Assembly (NCBI RefSeq): GCF_007565055.1
Contig: NC_044558.1
Location: 127,336,235-127,400,234 of the forward strand
Direction of reading: 5' to 3'
DNA: 64,000 nucleotides
From: Rhinopithecus roxellana
Taxonomy: Eukaryota; Chordata; Mammalia; Primates; Cercopithecidae
Made by a program: the position numbers and the translations under genes. The notes beneath the pieces are model-generated. The model saw only the letters and a program-made list of their open reading frames with translations. It did not search any database and was not told the DNA's origin. Shown here in pieces: positions 12,694 through 22,810 of the stretch (its first letter is position 1; the number at the start of each line of letters is the position of its first letter).

Positions 12694-12955
12694 TTTTTTT
12701 TTTGAGACAGTCTCTCTCAGGCTGGAGGACAGTGGCATGCTGTCCGCTCACTGCAACCTCCGCCTCCTGGGTACAAGCAATTCTCATGCCTCAGCTGCCC
12801 AGGTAGTTGGGATTAGAGGCGTGTGCCACTATGCCTGGTTATTTGTTTTGTACTTAATAGAGATGGGATTTTGCCATGTTGACCAGGCTGGTCTCAAATT
12901 CCTGGCCTGGACCAATCCACCCGCCTTGGCACCCCAAAGTGCTGGGATTACAGGC
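12694..12955 (-). mobile_element. Alu element, 5'-truncated and diverged
   Basis: Reverse Alu from TTTTTTTTTTGAGACAG to GGGATTACAGG; the terminal GTGAGCCACC..GGCC of a complete copy is absent. Imperfect flanking repeats TTCTCTCAGAA and TTCTCCTAGAA resemble a TSD inside L1M sequence. Confidence 0.9.
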
Positions 12956-13205
12956 TTCTCCTAGAAGTTTTGTAGTTTCAGCTTTTATATTTAGGTTCAT
13001 GGTCTAATTCAAATTAGTTATTTACATATGGCTTGAGGTAGAGTCAAGGGTCACTTTTCCCAATGTGTATATGTGATTATTCCAGTTTTATTTGTTGAAA
13101 AAACTGTTTTCCTCCATTGATTGCCTTGGTGCCATGAAAATCAATTAAATGTATTTGTGTGGATATATTTCTTAAATCTGATTCTGTTTTATTGCTCTAT
13201 TTGCC

Positions 13206-13585
13206 CATCATAGTGGTTTTCAAAGTATGGTCCACAGATCCATGGGGGTTTCTGAAATTCTTCCAGAGGGTTTGAGGACAAATTATTTTCTTAAGAATAC
13301 TAAAATAGGGGCCGGGCGCGGTGGCTCAAGCCTGTAATCCCAGCACTTTGGGAGGCCGAGACGGGCGGATCACGAGGTCAGGAGATCGAGACCATCCTGG
13401 CTAACACGGTGAAACCCCGTCTCTACTAAAAATACAAAAACTAGCCGGGCGAGGTGGCGGGCGCCTGTCCCAGCTACTCGGGAGGCTGAGGCAGGAGAAT
13501 GGCGTAAACCCGGCAGGCGGAGCTTGCAGTGAGCTGAGATCCGGCCACTGCACTCCCGTCCGGGCGACAGAGCGAGACTCCGCCT

Positions 13586-13627
<42 letters not shown>

Positions 13628-13769
13628 ATACTAAAATAAAATTTATTTTTTTCACTAAATTGATATTTGTACTAATTGTGTAGAAGCAACAATGGGTTAA
13701 ATTGTTGATGCCTTACTATGAATCAAGGCAATGGCAGCAAACTATACTTATTGCCATTATATTCGTTAC
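13206..13769 (+). mobile_element. hAT-type DNA transposon fragment
   Basis: TAGTGGTTTTCAAAGTATGG..CCAGAGGGTTTGAGG before the AluYR, and TTCACTAAATTGATATTTGTAC..AATCAAGGCAATGGCAGCAAAC after it, resemble hAT elements of the Zaphod/Arthur type as I remember them. Family uncertain. It lies between two L1M pieces. Confidence 0.5.
13308..13623 (+). mobile_element. AluYR-type (Old World monkey) Alu
   Basis: Near-consensus young Alu. Variants seen: GGCTCAAGCC at the start, ACTAGCCGGGCGAGGTGG, GGCGTAAACCCGGCAGGCGG, and GAGATCCGGCCACTGCACTCC. The combination is what I know from cercopithecid AluY lineages. Tail of about 38 A. Perfect 15-bp TSD AAGAATACTAAAATA at 13293-13307 and 13624-13638. It splits the hAT-like fragment. 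Confidence 0.95.
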
Positions 13770-13942
13770 TAGAACTTTCAGTATGATGTTAAAAGAGAAT
13801 GGTGAGAGGGGAAATTTTTGCCTTGTTTCTGATCTTAGTATGAAAGATTCTAGTTCCTCATCATTAAGTATGATGTTAGCTGTATGTTTTTTGTATGTAC
13901 TCTTTATCCAGTTGAGAAAGTTCCTGTCTATTCCTACTTTGC

Positions 13943-13984
<42 letters not shown>

Positions 13985-15054
13985 TGGATGGGTGTTTGGT
14001 TTTGTCATATTTTTTTTCTGTACCTATTGATGTGATCATATGATTTTTCTTCATTAGCCTGTTGATATGATGTATTATATTACATTTATTTTCAGATGTT
14101 GGACTAGCGTTGCGTATCTGGGATAACTCCTACTTGGTTGTGGTATATAATACTTTACATAAATTGTTAAATTCTATTTGCTAACATTTCATTGAGGATT
14201 TCTACCTCTATGTTTATTTAGCATCTATGTATTGGTCTATAGTTTTCTTGTAGTATCTTTTTCTGATTTTGGTACTGAGGTAATTCTGGTCTCATAGAAT
14301 AAATTAGAAAGTATTCCCTTTGCTTCTATCCTTTGAAAAAGATTGTAGAGAATTGTTAGAATTTCTTCCTTAAGTGTTTGGTAGAACTCACCAAGGAATC
14401 CATCTAGGCCTGGTGCTTTCTGTTTTGGAAGGTTATTAACTATTGATTCAATTTCCTTAATAAATACGAGGCTATTCAGATCATCTGTTTCTTCTTGTGT
14501 GAGTTTGGGCAGACTGTGTCTTTCAAGAAATTGGTCGATTTCCTCTAGGTTATCAAATTTGTGGGCACAGAATTCTTGACAGTATTTCTTTGTTATCCTT
14601 TTGATGTTTATGTGATCTGTAGTTATGTCCTCACTTTGATTTCTGATATTAATAATTTGTGTCTTCTGTTCATTTTTCTTAGCTTGACTATAAGCTTATC
14701 AATTTTCTTGATCATTAAAAGATTCATCGTTTGGTTTTGTTGATTTTCTCTATTGATTTTCTATATTTGATTTCATTGATTCTGCACTAATTTTTATTCT
14801 TTCTTTTGTGTACTTTGGAGTTAATTTGCTCTTCTTTTTCTAGTTTTCTAAAACCTAAGTAGACACTTATAAGGTTTTAGATCTTTCTTTTCTTCCAATA
14901 TATGCATTGAATACTTTAAATTTCCCTCTAAGCACTGCTTTCGCTGGATCACACAAATTTTGAAAAGTTATATTTTCGTTTGTATTCTAGAATTATTTTT
15001 AAATTACATTTTCCTTTTGTTTGCTGCTATAATATAGAAGCACAATTTAGTTTT
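13770..15054 (-). mobile_element. L1M LINE, ORF2 reverse-transcriptase region
   Basis: Reverse-oriented ORF2 sequence in correct order: CATTAAGTATGATGTTAGCTG, GATGTGATCATATGATTTTTC, ACCAAGGAATCCATCTAGGCC, TTGATTTCTGATATTAATAATTTGTGTCTTC, CTCTAAGCACTGCTTTCGCTGGATC. No surviving long frame. An expanded T32 run sits at 13947-13978. Confidence 0.85.
13947..13978. repeat. Poly-T run (T32)
   Basis: Lies within L1M sequence where other copies have only a short T stretch (GAGAGTTTTTATCATG). No SINE body adjoins it. Confidence 0.9.
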
Positions 15055-15238
15055 GCTGATTGACCTCATACCCTGCAATCTAGCTCTGTTTATGACTTTG
15101 TTCGTGTATGTGTGTGTGTGTTTATTCCTTAGTTTTCTCTATGTAAACAATCATGTTATCTCCTTATCAAGACAGTTTTACTTTCTTTTTGATCTTTATA
15201 CCTTTTATTTATATATTTTTTGCCTTTTTTTTTTTTAG
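15055..15238 (-). mobile_element. L1M fragment, out of order
   Basis: GACCTCATACCCTGCAATC..CTATGTAAACAATCATG..CTTTTTGATCTTTATACCTTTTATTT belongs, in a standard minus-strand L1M, just before the block that starts at 13770. Here it comes after it, so it is a separate insertion or a rearranged piece. Contains a short (GT)n and ends at a T12 run. Confidence 0.7.
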
Positions 15239-15924
15239 ATTGGAACTCCTTGTAAGAGCTTCAATAGTGGCCCTTCCATATTTGATGAGGGTGACAACAA
15301 GAGCTGTCAGGTGGTGTTAAGTTTTGTAACAGAAAACTCAGTGCGATCCAGAAAAAAAAAAAGCCTTGAGGTACTTTAGGATAGGAACTGAGATTTCGTT
15401 TAGTCTGGATAAGGACTCTGACAAAAGCTACCTGAACTTTGAGGAGTTTCTAAAATTTGGAAAAGGACTCTACTCAGATCACTCTGGTTTCTGAAAAGGA
15501 ATCTATCTTGGAAAACTGCCACATTTAAGCATTTTTCTTAGGATAATATGAACACTGTTGCTCTAATTGTGGCAGATTGCTTGCAGGGGATTCCACCTCC
15601 AGCACCCCTTGCCTGAGCTCCTTCCCCAAACACAGTGAATGGAAGCACTCTGCCACCTGTAGCTGACTCTTCCCAGACAGCAGGTGCACATGGTGCTACC
15701 ACTGGAGTTGGAGAAGGGTGAAAACTTGGAAGTCACTATGTCTCTCATTCATAAAAGGTGGGGACGTGTGATATATATGTCTAAGTTAAAATGTGGTCAT
15801 CCATCGTAAAACATTGTTGATGTGGCAAAGGGAATCATGAGAACAAAGCTTTCAGAAAGTTGGTTGGCACCACTTAGGCAGAAAATCGACATCGCACTTA
15901 ACTTGTGTTAGCCTGAATTAGCAG
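15239..15924. other. Unassigned, relatively GC-rich segment
   Basis: Between the L1M and the L1PA. Contains GGCCCTTCCATATTTGATGAGG, an A12 run near 15352-15362, and a block near 15580-15720 rich in CTCC/CAGCACC. It could be a decayed processed pseudogene or an unnamed repeat; no frame is long enough to decide. Confidence 0.35.
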
Positions 15925-15942
15925 AAAGAAAGATGTGACTTG

Positions 15943-16402
15943 GAATCAACCCAAATGTCCATCTGTGACAGACTGGATTAAGAAAATGTGGCACATATAC
16001 ACCATGGAATACTATGCAGCCATAAAAAAGGATGAGTTTGCGTCCTTTGTAGGGACATGGATGCAGCTGGAAACCATCATTCTTAGCAAACTATCACAAG
16101 AACAGAAAACCAAACACCGCATGTTCTCACTCATAGGTGGGAACTGAACAATGAGATCACTTGGACTCGGGAAGGGGAACATCACACACTGGGGTCTATC
16201 ATGGGGAGGGGGGAGGGGGGAGGAGGGAGGGATTGCATTGGGGAGTTATACATGATATAAATGATGAATTGATGGGTGCTGACGAGTTGATGGGTGCAGC
16301 ACACCAGCATGGCATAAGTATACATATGTAACAAACCTGCACGTTATGCACATGTACCCTAGAACTTAGAGTATAATAAAAAAAAAAAAAAAAAAAAAAA
16401 AA
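15943..16402 (+). mobile_element. 5'-truncated L1PA
   Basis: Only the last 460 bp of an L1: ORF2 end (encoding WIKKMWHIYTMEYYAAIKKD..MFSLIGGN), the G-rich 3' UTR tract, the GACGAGTTGATGGGTGC repeat, CCCTAGAACTTAGAGTATAATA and a tail of about 25 A. Perfect 18-bp TSD AAAGAAAGATGTGACTTG at 15925-15942 and 16403-16420. By eye about 11 differences in 260 aligned bases from the full-length L1 at 27580. Confidence 0.96.
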
Positions 16403-16420
16403 AAAGAAAGATGTGACTTG

Positions 16421-17234
16421 AGACACTAATTTGAAAGTTGACTGTTTTCTTTGTCACACAAAAGTCTAAATTGAGCATTTGCACTGTGTTCACCACAATA
16501 CAAGATATTGTAGGAAAAGAAGTTATACTAGCTCTGCCTTAAACAGTGATCAGAGAAATAGCTGCTTTGTACAGTTTGATATTTCATGATGTTATTACGA
16601 TAATGTAAGCTACAGACTGGAAGTCCTTGAGAGATTTGGTAAACATACACACAGAAGCATATACATTAAAAACCAAGGAGAAAAAAGGTGGTGCTTTCTC
16701 AAACTAGAGTGTTTATACACAGAGGACTTTTTGAGATAAGGGGGCTAGAAATTCTTTTACTGCAATCTGCCTTCCTACTTAATTGAGATTTAGGCTCATG
16801 TGTATAAGAAGTTATATTAAAGAGATTAAGAATCAAGAATAAGTGAGCAACATTAATTTACCATCACTTATTAAGGATTACTGATAGAGTAGGAACAGAC
16901 CTAGGACATAGAGACACACAAATAAGGAAGAAATAGCCCTGTCATTAAGATACATTCATATTGGGGGAAAAAAGGATACTTTTTCAAATAATTGTAATTA
17001 AGTTAAATGGTGGTACAAATTTGAGAGATATTCCTAAGGACTCTGAAGTTTAGAAAGGTTTATTGTCAGATATATTTATAAATATATAGCTTTATATGTA
17101 TATTGTCATTAAACTTGAAGTTTAATATACATCTAATTGTAAAGTGGTTTTGGGACCCCGTGATTTTCTATATTTTGTGTTGTTTTATCTATTTGGTATG
17201 TAAGTTGTTTGTAAGTGGATCAGCTGAGATTTCA
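16421..17234. other. Unassigned sequence
   Basis: Nothing recognised as a gene or repeat. AT-rich, with only short interrupted frames. Confidence 0.4.
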
Positions 17235-17560
17235 TTTAGTAATTTAACAAATGTTTGTTGATCATCTACTACATGCTAGGCATTGTTAGGCCTTAAGAAT
17301 AGAGATGATACCATATAGTTGACATCATCACAGAGATTAAAATCTAGTTGAAAGATACAGAATTGAACAGGTAATAATGAGGTAGTGTTAACAAGTCATC
17401 TTATATTCTGGATGCACAAAAGAAGGGCAGTCCAATCTGGGTTGAGAGAAGAAGCAATCAGGAAAGGCTTCCAGGATAAAGCATTATCTTGAAGGATAAA
17501 CAAGAATTGGCCAGATGAAGGGGTTGAATGCCTGAGACTGGCATAAGAAGTTTCAAGTAG
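17235..17560 (-). mobile_element. L2-like LINE remnant
   Basis: AACAAATGTTTGTTGATCATCTACTACATGCTAGGCATTGTTAGGCC is the reverse-complement signature of the L2/MIR 3' end. GGAAAGGCTTCCAGGATAAAGC.. downstream fits the further L2 body. Diverged, approximate ends. Confidence 0.55.
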
Positions 17561-17881
17561 GAGTAATTGTAGCTCTATTTCTAATAGGTTGCTGTGAAAT
17601 AGAAAAAGAAATGATGGGATGTAGTCAGAGAAGAATGTTTGGATTCTTTCCTCTGGGTATTAGGAGTGGGGAAGTCACATAAGGAGATTTGTATTTTAGA
17701 ACGTTTGCCTTCTAAATAAGACTCCATTTGAGCAGAAATGTTCAACATTGCACTCATCAAAAAAAGGGCTGATAACCCATACTTGGACAAACAATGTATA
17801 CACAGAGACACAGATAGACATAGACTGAAACACATATGTGTAACCATAGTGCCTATGTCTAATGGAAACATAATGTATTTA

Positions 17882-17930
17882 TTATATTATTAATAAAATA
17901 AAAAATGTTATATAATTATTAATAATATAA
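17882..17930. other. Perfect AT-only inverted repeat
   Basis: Arms 17882-17896 and 17916-17930 (15 bp, TTATATTATTAATAA type) are exact reverse complements around a 19-nt loop. Composition is entirely A/T in the arms, so chance is more likely than for a mixed-sequence hairpin. Confidence 0.85.
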
Positions 17931-17956
17931 CCAATTTTTAACATTGCATTGTTTTG

Positions 17957-18215
17957 AAAGACTGAAGTAGAAGGATCACTTTGGCTCAGGAGTTCAAGAC
18001 CAGCATGGACAATAATAGTGAGACCCCCTTCTTTACAACGAATTTTAAAACATCAAGACATGGTGGTACATGCCTGTAGTCCCAGCTACTTGGGAGGATG
18101 AGGTGGGAGGATCACTTGAGACCAGGAGTTGAAGGCTGCAGTGAACTATAATTGTGTCACTGCACTTTCAGCCTAGGTGACAGAGCAAGACCTTGTCTCT
18201 AAGAAAACAAACAAA
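17957..18215 (+). mobile_element. Alu element (AluJ-like), 5'-truncated
   Basis: Starts at GACTGAAGTAGAAGGATCAC, lacking the first ~45 bp. GCCTGTAGTCCCAGCTACTTGGG, GGAGTTGAAGGCTGCAGTGA and GACCTTGTCTCTAAG are old J-type features. Tail is an A-rich AAACAAACAAAAAC. Confidence 0.88.
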
Positions 18216-19464
18216 AACAACCTACCCCCACCAAAAAACCCATTACATTTTATAATTTGACATTATTCCTCCTTTCTCTTTTTCTTTTTCTTTGTCACCC
18301 AAATATTATTAAATTCTTGCAGCTAAAAGATACCCCGCTTAGGCATGAACAGTTACATGTGTGTGCATATATGTTTTCTAGACCATTTGAGGAGGAAGTA
18401 TTGAGGGAAAGGTAAATGCACAATCATTAGCATTCTTGGAGTTGATGTTTGTGTTTTTATTCTTTAAGCCTATGTGAGCAAGTAAAAACCAGGTATAGGT
18501 CAGGCTCAGCTAGTAGACGAACGTAAACTTTTTTTGTGTGTAAAATATATCTGGTCTGTAGGCCTCCCACACTCGTCATTTTTAGTTGGTACACAAGCTT
18601 ATTTAAGGAGATAATTTTCCTTTCTTGCCTCATTTTCCACATATGAGCTGAGTATTCCTTATTTTCCCCACCTATGTGACCCTTTTCTCCTTTGTCATTT
18701 TGGACCTCAAGTCAGGAAGAGATAGTAATCAGAGAAAGAATTGAAGAAGGATTTTTGTAGCATCAGAACTTTTGGAGTTGACTTGAGTTCCAAGTAGTGT
18801 TTGACTTTGTACTAAGCCATGGGCAGCATATTTAAAATGCTATTACATGGGCTAGAAATTGCTGAAAGGCTCAACTTGATATTGGAATGGTTCAGAATCA
18901 TGACCCGCCTGTTTGAATTGGTGTCTCCTGGGTGATACTTTCTTTGTTTTTCCTTTTGTTCTTATTTTTCTTTGGCTTATACACCCTCTATCCGATAATA
19001 TTACAATAGCCTTTACTTAGACTGAGTGAGAAGAAATTTGTTAAACAAGGCTAACTTTTCTCTCTGTTTTTATAACTATTGCTTTTTTCTTATTTTTACT
19101 GTAGAACCACTCTGGTACCTATCTAATATAGCTAAATGGAGAAAAAAAAAGTTTTCAGGTAAACTTTAAAACATGTTGAGTTATGAAATACAGCAATATT
19201 GGTGATGATTAGGAAAAGGGAAAGGTTTTACATATGGAAACTTTAACCAGAGCTGTGACAAAATTTTGATCTGATTGAAAGAAGAAAAGAGAACATTGTT
19301 CCAAATAGCATCATGATAAAGAACAAACCTGAAGTATAGCCTCTTGCAAGTTTCTTCATTATGAATAACTCTTACCGTCTTATCTTCCATTGCTTCATTT
19401 TTAAGTAATACAACAGGCAGAAAACATGTAGCAGGAAGAACTAAATACCCTTTGAGAGAATGCT
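18216..19464. other. Unassigned sequence
   Basis: No gene or repeat recognised. Some T-rich tracts near 18270-18290 and 18950-18975. Confidence 0.4.
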
Positions 19465-19512
19465 CAAATTTTGCAGCCACATTTTTTGCAAAATTTGCAG
19501 CCACATTTTTTG
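19465..19512. repeat. 24-bp tandem duplication
   Basis: Two adjacent 24-bp copies (19465-19488 and 19489-19512) containing GCAGCCACATTTTTTG, differing at one base. Looks like a recent local duplication. Confidence 0.92.
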
Positions 19513-19908
19513 AGGCTCAGGGATTTTAGATAGATTAGATTCAAATGTATAATTCAGAGTGACTTCTAGCAACAACATGTAAATGATGAGACGCAGTTGT
19601 TGCTTCTAATAGTGAAGGAAAAGAAAGAAATAATTGGAGAAGAGGAGGAGAGAGAAAACAGTAGGATTTGCAGGAAAAAATAAGCCTTAGATATGCCTTT
19701 TTACTTATGCAAATGTGGAAAATGGAGCAGAGAGAAATGATTTAGGCAGCTGTGTGCTGCATCAAATATCCGAAGTGATCTGATAAATATGTATGTCATA
19801 CTTTACCTACTTGAAACAGTGTTGTTTCAAAGCAAAAGTATTGATTATATTAATGAAATTCTATTGTATTATGGCCAGAGAGGTGATTCTTTTACAAAAT
19901 GTTAAAAA

Positions 19909-20188
19909 GGCCGGGTGCGGTGGCTCATGCCTGTAATCCCAGCACTTTGGGAGGCTGAGGCGGGCGGATCATGAGGTTAGGAGATCGAGAACATACTAGC
20001 TAACACGGTGAAACCCCGTCTCTACTAAAAATACAAAAAATTAGCCGGGCATGGGGGCATGAGCCTGTAGTCTCAGCTACTCGGGAGACTGAGGCTGGAG
20101 AATCGTTTGAACCCGGGAGGCGGAGGTTGCAGTGAGCCGAAATCGTGCCACTGCACTCCAGCCTGGGCAACAGAGAGAGACTCTGTCT

Positions 20189-20222
<34 letters not shown>
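19909..20222 (+). mobile_element. Alu element (AluY-like)
   Basis: GGCCGGGTGCGGTGGCTCA start, two monomers, GGAGGTTGCAGTGAGCCGAAATCG, and a tail of about 33 A (20190-20222). TSD not clear. Confidence 0.95.
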
Positions 20223-20229
<7 letters not shown>

Positions 20230-20524
20230 AAAGTAGTTTTGCTTTTAAGTTAGCAAACTTTCCTTAACTTTTATATACATGCCCCCTCCTTGCAAATTCT
20301 GCCCGAGAGTATCATTGATTAATCAATAATACACTTAATAAAATATTTTTATCTTGTATATATCCACTGTTTATTCTGATTGCCTTACTTTGGTGAACCT
20401 AGTAACCATGATTGGACACTTTATGTTGTTGACGCAATGATCTAGTTTTACTGCATGGGGGTACTGGAATTTGAAACAGAAAATAGCTTTTAAACTCAGC
20501 TTGAATCTTTATCTCCAGTTGATG
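20223..20524. other. Unassigned sequence
   Basis: Nothing recognised. Confidence 0.4.
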
Positions 20525-20740
20525 CAACATAGTGTCCTGGGTGCTTTTTAAAAGTACAAATGCTCAATCTCTAGGACTCTTTCACTAAACCAGAAACCCG
20601 AAAAGGTGATCTCAGTATTTGCATGCTCCATAAGTGTGACAGGTGAATCAGCTGATTGGGTTCCACTGGGCTGGAAATGGTTAAGGAATCTCCAGTGGCA
20701 TCTCAATTGATTACTTCCTCTGAAAAATGTTTCCTTTAGA
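20525..20740. mobile_element. Possible MER5-like hAT remnant
   Basis: CTTTTTAAAAGTACAAATGC, ACTAAACCAGAAACCCG, GTGATCTCAGTATTTGCATGC and CAGGTGAATCAGCTG occur in the order of MER5-type blocks, but the similarity is weak and terminal repeats are not seen. Confidence 0.3.
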
Positions 20741-21217
20741 CTAATTAGTAGCCATCTGGCCAAGGCATCATATTTCTTGTCTTTTCAACCTGGTTTTGTG
20801 CCCAAGGTCTCTGATTCTCGATCCCCTAGGGGACAGAGACAAGAGATGGGACACTATATCATGGACGTGCTTGTGTCAGGGAAAAGAAGAAGAGCTTTCC
20901 TGGTATGCATTATTGTGAGTCTGTCTTCTATAAAACTACCGTGCTTCCCAAGTCAGTGAGAGCAGCATTCAGATGAGTTGTGAGGATTAGATGGTGATGG
21001 TGCAAATGTCTCCTCAGCTACCTCTCTCTTTTATCTTTCACCAGTAATAATATAACAAATGATGTTTTCACATTTAAAGTCATGATCCCAGGGAGGAAAT
21101 TCTCACTGCAAGCTGTTGCCAGACTAGAAGCCACTTGCGCCAGAACATTTTATAGTCCTCCTTGGCTCTCTGATCACTCTTGAGGTGGAGCCAGCATTTT
21201 ACTCTATTTTGACTTGG

Positions 21218-21252
21218 GTTATAATGATTGTTTTCCCAACAATCATTATAAC
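21218..21252. other. Perfect 15-bp inverted repeat (hairpin)
   Basis: GTTATAATGATTGTT at 21218-21232 and its exact reverse complement AACAATCATTATAAC at 21238-21252, separated by the 5-nt loop TTCCC. No repeat family, tail or gene adjoins it. Confidence 0.95.
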
Positions 21253-21399
21253 ATTGTATACGAATCCTTTTCTTTGCTGGCAAATATCTTTGACTCTTGT
21301 AATGCTAGTAAATTATTATTCTAGGTATTTTATGATTAAAAAAGTATGGATTAAATATGCAACTTGTCTATAAGGGGTATATAGGCTAGTAAGAAAAAT

Positions 21400-21900
21400 A
21401 AATCACACATTAGTAATTAAAACTGAAAGGAAAGTCATTCGTGCAGTAAAGGAAGTACAGACTAACTGCTGGGGGTAGTTCAGTTGAGGAATAATGCACT
21501 TCTAGCTGGGAGTAAGAGATTGTGGGAGACATTGTGGAGAAGGTGATTTGTGAATCTGACTTTGAAATAAATCTAAATGGTGACCTCTGGAGATGTAGAT
21601 GTGTGCAGACAGAGCAAAGTGGCAAAGGCACAGGAAGGGTGAGTACGGACGCCTTTATAGGAGGACTATGAATAGTGTAGATTGGCTACTGGAGATTGGG
21701 GTCCAAATTAAAGAGAACCTTGGTTCTTAGGGCATTCAGACTTGCTCTGGGGTTAATTGGAGAGGCAGTAAAAGTATTTTAACTGAGAAGGACTTTTTTT
21801 TAGTAAGATTATTCTGGCAGCAAGAAGTAAAAAGGGAAGAGACTAGAAAGAGGGAAGGTGTAGTTGAGGAAAAGACTGTCTAACTCTTTTCATGCTTTAA
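21400..21900. mobile_element. Ancient LINE (L2-like) remnant
   Basis: Collinear phrases GGAGAAGGTGATTTGTGAATCTGAC, GTGCAGACAGAGCAAAGTGGCAAAGGCAC, TTAATTGGAGAGGCAG.., AAGATTATTCTGGCAGCAAG match the usual order of an L2-type body in mammalian genomes. Strand not assigned with certainty. Confidence 0.5.
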
Positions 21901-22679
21901 AATTAAACTCAGCTGGTACAACTCTAAGATTTTTAAGATTTACAGGGCAGTCAGGGAGTTAACTCTCTTGTGGAAAATTCCATTAATGACAGAGTCTGGC
22001 AAGATAACATCATTAATGATAGAGTATTTGAATTTCACGACGACATCCAGATGATGTTTTTGCTACTACTACTTCATTTTTCTAGGATACATTTGATTCT
22101 TGAAAGTGTTTTTACATTTAAAGTGTGGTACTGCATCCTCAATTTATTTCAACAATGTACAGTTAAGATAATACCTCGCTGTAAGCTGGGGCACTAAAGT
22201 TCTACAGGAAGTAAGTGGCTTCCCTGGAAATATCACTCAGATTTTGCAACTTGTAACATTTCTCTCTTCCCATTGTCTTTCCTTTGTCTCTCTAATTCAA
22301 GCGAATACAGGAGTGCTGGCTTACATCAGAAGCAGTCATTAGTTATGTGTAAATCCTCTTTTTACTCATTTAAGGAAAGACGCTTTTCCTTGAATATACA
22401 ACCACAAGTTCTACCTTTTATTTCAGGAAATCAGACTCTTCAGTCATCTGAAATGGTTTAAAAAATGTCTGAGAAGGAATAAAGGCATAGTTATCCTTGG
22501 GAATAGAAGTGTACATAAAATTCCAATGAAATTATTATGTGAAAAAATCCTTCCGCTCCTGTGTTTCTTCCTACATCTATAAGCTCTGTAGGTTTAAACA
22601 TGCTTCCAACGGCATTTAACACTGGCAAATTTAAATGCTGATGAGAGGTATTTGAACTGATCTTTTTCTTTCTCACCGT
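21901..22679. other. Unassigned sequence
   Basis: No gene or repeat recognised. A tandem-like ATTAATGA..AGAGT pair occurs at about 21981-22026 (AATGACAGAGT, then AATGATAGAGT). Confidence 0.4.
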
Positions 22680-22810
22680 GCCTAATGGATTACTAAATTT
22701 AAGTGCTCAGGGCATAGTTTTGCCCTCCTTTGTGGGTGCCTGGCTCTCATTGACGTCAGTGGGAGCCCTGTGTCTCTGGAGGGCAGAATTTGGCACTTCC
22801 ATGTAGAATA
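22680..22810 (+). promoter_or_regulatory. Palindromic element centred on a CRE motif
   Basis: A 26-bp imperfect palindrome (22742-22767; 11 of 13 pairs Watson-Crick, two G:T) is centred on the full CRE octamer TGACGTCA (22751-22758). It lies inside wider inverted arms TTTTGCCCTCC (22718-22728) and GGAGGGCAGAA (22778-22788). The sequence resembles very old amniote repeat remnants with a TTGACTTCAGTGGGAGC core that I remember from reptile and bird genomes. CREB/ATF binding is inference only. Confidence 0.5.

Larger units (their letters stand above)
10835..13205 (-). mobile_element. L1M LINE (3' UTR and ORF2 part), interrupted
   Basis: Minus-strand L1 starting with its 3' UTR (ACATTGTGGAATGCCCAAATC..TAATTAACATAG), then ORF2 C-terminal coding in reverse. 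The reverse frame 11955-12353 still reads Q-E-C-K-L-V..V-W-K-T-V-C-R-F-L and PGIPLLGIYPKE. Broken by three Alus (11042, 11356, 12694). The reading stops near GCTCTATTTGCCCAT, where a hAT-like fragment begins. Confidence 0.88.

Noticed and set aside
19181..19504. 107-codon minus-strand open frame
   Set aside because: Looks like chance; starts inside the 24-bp tandem duplication and has no domain or splice evidence.
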